Position numbers and translations under genes: made by a program. Below are positions 20,541-22,167 of a stretch of 22,167 nt of DNA, piece after piece. The stretch lies in contig JALNQF010000566.1 of the NCBI GenBank assembly GCA_028456385.1, forward strand, positions 1 to 22,167, written 5' to 3'. The number at the start of each line of letters is the position of its first letter. Positions within the stretch are counted from its first letter, which is position 1. Origin of the DNA: Ophiosphaerella korrae. Taxonomy: Eukaryota > Ascomycota > Dothideomycetes > Pleosporales > Phaeosphaeriaceae. The notes under the pieces are model-generated. The model was not told where the DNA came from. It saw nothing but the letters and a program-made list of their open reading frames with translations, and ran no database searches.

Positions 20541-20689
20541 TAGTTCTAGTTAAGAACAAGAAAGGATACTTAGTCTTAAATATACCTAAAATAGCTATAA
20601 TACTTAAAAGAAAAAGTAGTAAGCTAGATAAATAGATTTAGAAAATAACGTAAGAAATATCTAAAGAAATAAAAAAACTAGAGATCTAA

Positions 20690-21300
20690 GAAGGACTTAT
20701 ATAAGCTTATAGAAGAATATATATCTTTAAGAAGATCTAGAGAGAATTTATATAATAATTTTACAAATTACTAGTATATAGATATTAAGGTATTAATAAA
20801 ATATTAGATAGGTTACTATAAGATTATTATATCCTAAAAGTAGGATAATTAGTAATAGAAGTATTACAAGATTATATAGAATACTAAAGAAATAAGTATA
20901 GTAAGTATATACTATATAGAATGTTATAACTAGTAGAAATACTAGAATAACTATAGGGAATTATTTTAATAGACTTTATTACGAAATTACCTAAGTCTAA
21001 AGATCTAATAATAGGAGTTAAGTATAATAGAATCCTAATAATAGTAGATAAACTTATAAAGTACTTATACTTTAGACTATATAAAGAGAAAAGTAAGATA
21101 GAGGTTACTATATACTAGGTTCTAGGAACTATAATTAGTTTATATAGACTACTAGACAAGATTATTATAGATAAAGATATAAGATTTATATTAAAACTAT
21201 AGAGAATAATAATAGTGTAATTAGAAATTAAATATATAATATCTACTACGTATTATCTATAAATAGATAGATAATTAGAATAAATAAATTAGTATAAAGA
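20690..21300 (+). pseudogene. Gypsy integrase relic, truncated
   Basis: GIILIDFITKLPKSKD (about 20957-21005) matches the gypsy integrase core start SISMDFIxxLPxS, and NRILIIVDKLIKY (about 21030-21065) matches the usual ILVIVDRLTKY. DKIIIDKDIRF (about 21157-21190) is like IISDRDxxF, and ISTTYYL-stop-IDR (about 21240-21270) is like the STAYHPQTDGQ motif. The integrase N-terminal zinc finger should lie about 20800-20900 and is hard to read. Coding text stops near 21300, soon after the TDGQTE-like motif, so the linker, chromodomain and 3' LTR are missing. A different repeat starts there. Confidence 0.75.
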
Positions 21301-21329
21301 AGTTATCTCTTATATCTCTTATTTTTATA

Positions 21330-21430
21330 CTAATATTACAAACTTACTAATATTATAAAACTTACTAATATTATAAACTTACTAATATTGCGAACTTACT
21401 AATATATTAGTAAGTTTACAACTTACTAAC
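21330..21430. repeat. 17-18-bp tandem repeat ending in a 22-bp perfect palindrome
   Basis: ACTTACTAATATTATAA-type units follow each other at about 21342, 21360, 21377 and 21394. The last runs into ACTTACTAATATATTAGTAAGT (21394-21415), which is its own reverse complement. More ACTTACTAAC follows at 21421-21430. It sits exactly where the integrase relic breaks off, so it may be the terminal repeat of an inserted element. Confidence 0.7.
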
Positions 21431-22167
21431 ATTTAACTACTTTTCTACTTTTAGTTAGCGCTTAGTAAGCTACTAGGTATATATACCTAGTACTTACTTA
21501 GATAGCTTTATTTACTATTTACTCTTTTTAGTTAATTATTAAAACTACTTTATTAAGTTATCTTGCGTAAAGTCTACTTTATATAATAGTAGATCTCTAT
21601 AAATATTTTACTTTTATAGGCTTCTCTATAACCTAGAACTATACTAGTAGCTTTTTTACTTATACTAGAGTTACTACAAGATAGCTAATTGTAGCTAACT
21701 CTTAATTAAGCCTAGCTAGCTAAAAAGAACTATACTACTAAGAATTAGATCCTACCTTAGCTATAGCGCGCTAGGTAGCTCCTTAAGTTTACTATATTAT
21801 AGTTCTAGATAAAGTTTCTAGCGCTCTCTTTTTACTAGTACTAGCGCTAACGTTTTAGAAAGAAATACGTACTAAAGAAAAGTAGTTTAACTACCTTATA
21901 GGTTATAAAGCTTTAGCTTATACTTACTACGTATACTTAAGTAAGAGCGTACTTATACTAGGTATTAAACCTAGGTAGTAGCGCTAGGAAAGGAAAAGAC
22001 CCCTAAACTTACGTAAATTACTAGCGCTTAATTTATAAGAACTAAGTAATAAAGTACCCTAAACCTTACTAAAACCTTTACTAGCTAGTACTAAAGATCT
22101 AAATCTCTATAAACTAATAGCTAAACGTACTAATATAGTATATAACTACTATAACTTAGCTTATTAT
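21431..22167. mobile_element. Unclassified AT-rich repeat, RIP-mutated
   Basis: It continues to the window edge with the same lack of CpA and TpG. It contains several TAGCGC/GCGCTA words, also seen as CTAGCGCT. No protein family is recognisable on either strand. It is probably the start of a further transposon whose body lies outside the window. Confidence 0.4.

Overview
The window looks like a nuclear segment of a filamentous ascomycete (Pezizomycotina). It has short 48-64 bp spliceosomal introns with GT...CTRAY...AG signals, A/C-rich contexts at the start codons, and long AT-rich tracts nearly free of CpA/TpG and full of TAG/TAA. That base pattern is the signature of repeat-induced point mutation (RIP). 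I saw no bacterial features, rRNA, convincing tRNA or CRISPR array.

Layout. Positions 1-3068 are RIP-decayed transposon sequence: the chromodomain end of a Ty3/gypsy chromovirus, its 3' tail and an LTR fragment, then a pogo/Fot-type DDE transposase pseudogene whose last ~120 bp are hardly mutated. Positions about 3080-9430 form a base-balanced gene island with three intact-looking genes. These are a DHDPS/NAL-family lyase (3437-4459, minus, no intron), an NAD(P)-dependent aldehyde dehydrogenase (5007-6687, minus, five exons, 487 aa) and a Baeyer-Villiger-type flavin monooxygenase (7040-9061, plus, seven exons, 558 aa). The last two are divergent and share a 352-bp promoter. Positions about 9430-10050 are unmutated repeat sequence, including an LTR-like piece that has a RIP-mutated twin at about 11400-11710. 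Positions 10050-22167 are dense RIP-mutated retroelements: two Ty1/copia pol relics facing each other tail to tail, an inverted pair of gypsy LTRs, a tandem gypsy arrangement (LTR-gag, LTR-gag-PR-RT-RNaseH-IN), and an unclassified repeat with a palindromic tandem-repeat border.

How the genes may work together (inference). The monooxygenase could insert oxygen next to a ketone or oxidise another soft centre, the aldehyde dehydrogenase could oxidise a resulting aldehyde, and the lyase could make or cleave a 2-oxo acid. The shared promoter carries several CGG triplets, as Zn2Cys6 regulators prefer. This would suit a small catabolic or secondary-metabolism module, but no substrate can be read from the sequence. 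The retroelement genes are all dead: tryptophan and glutamine codons have become stops, and several catalytic and zinc-binding residues are replaced.
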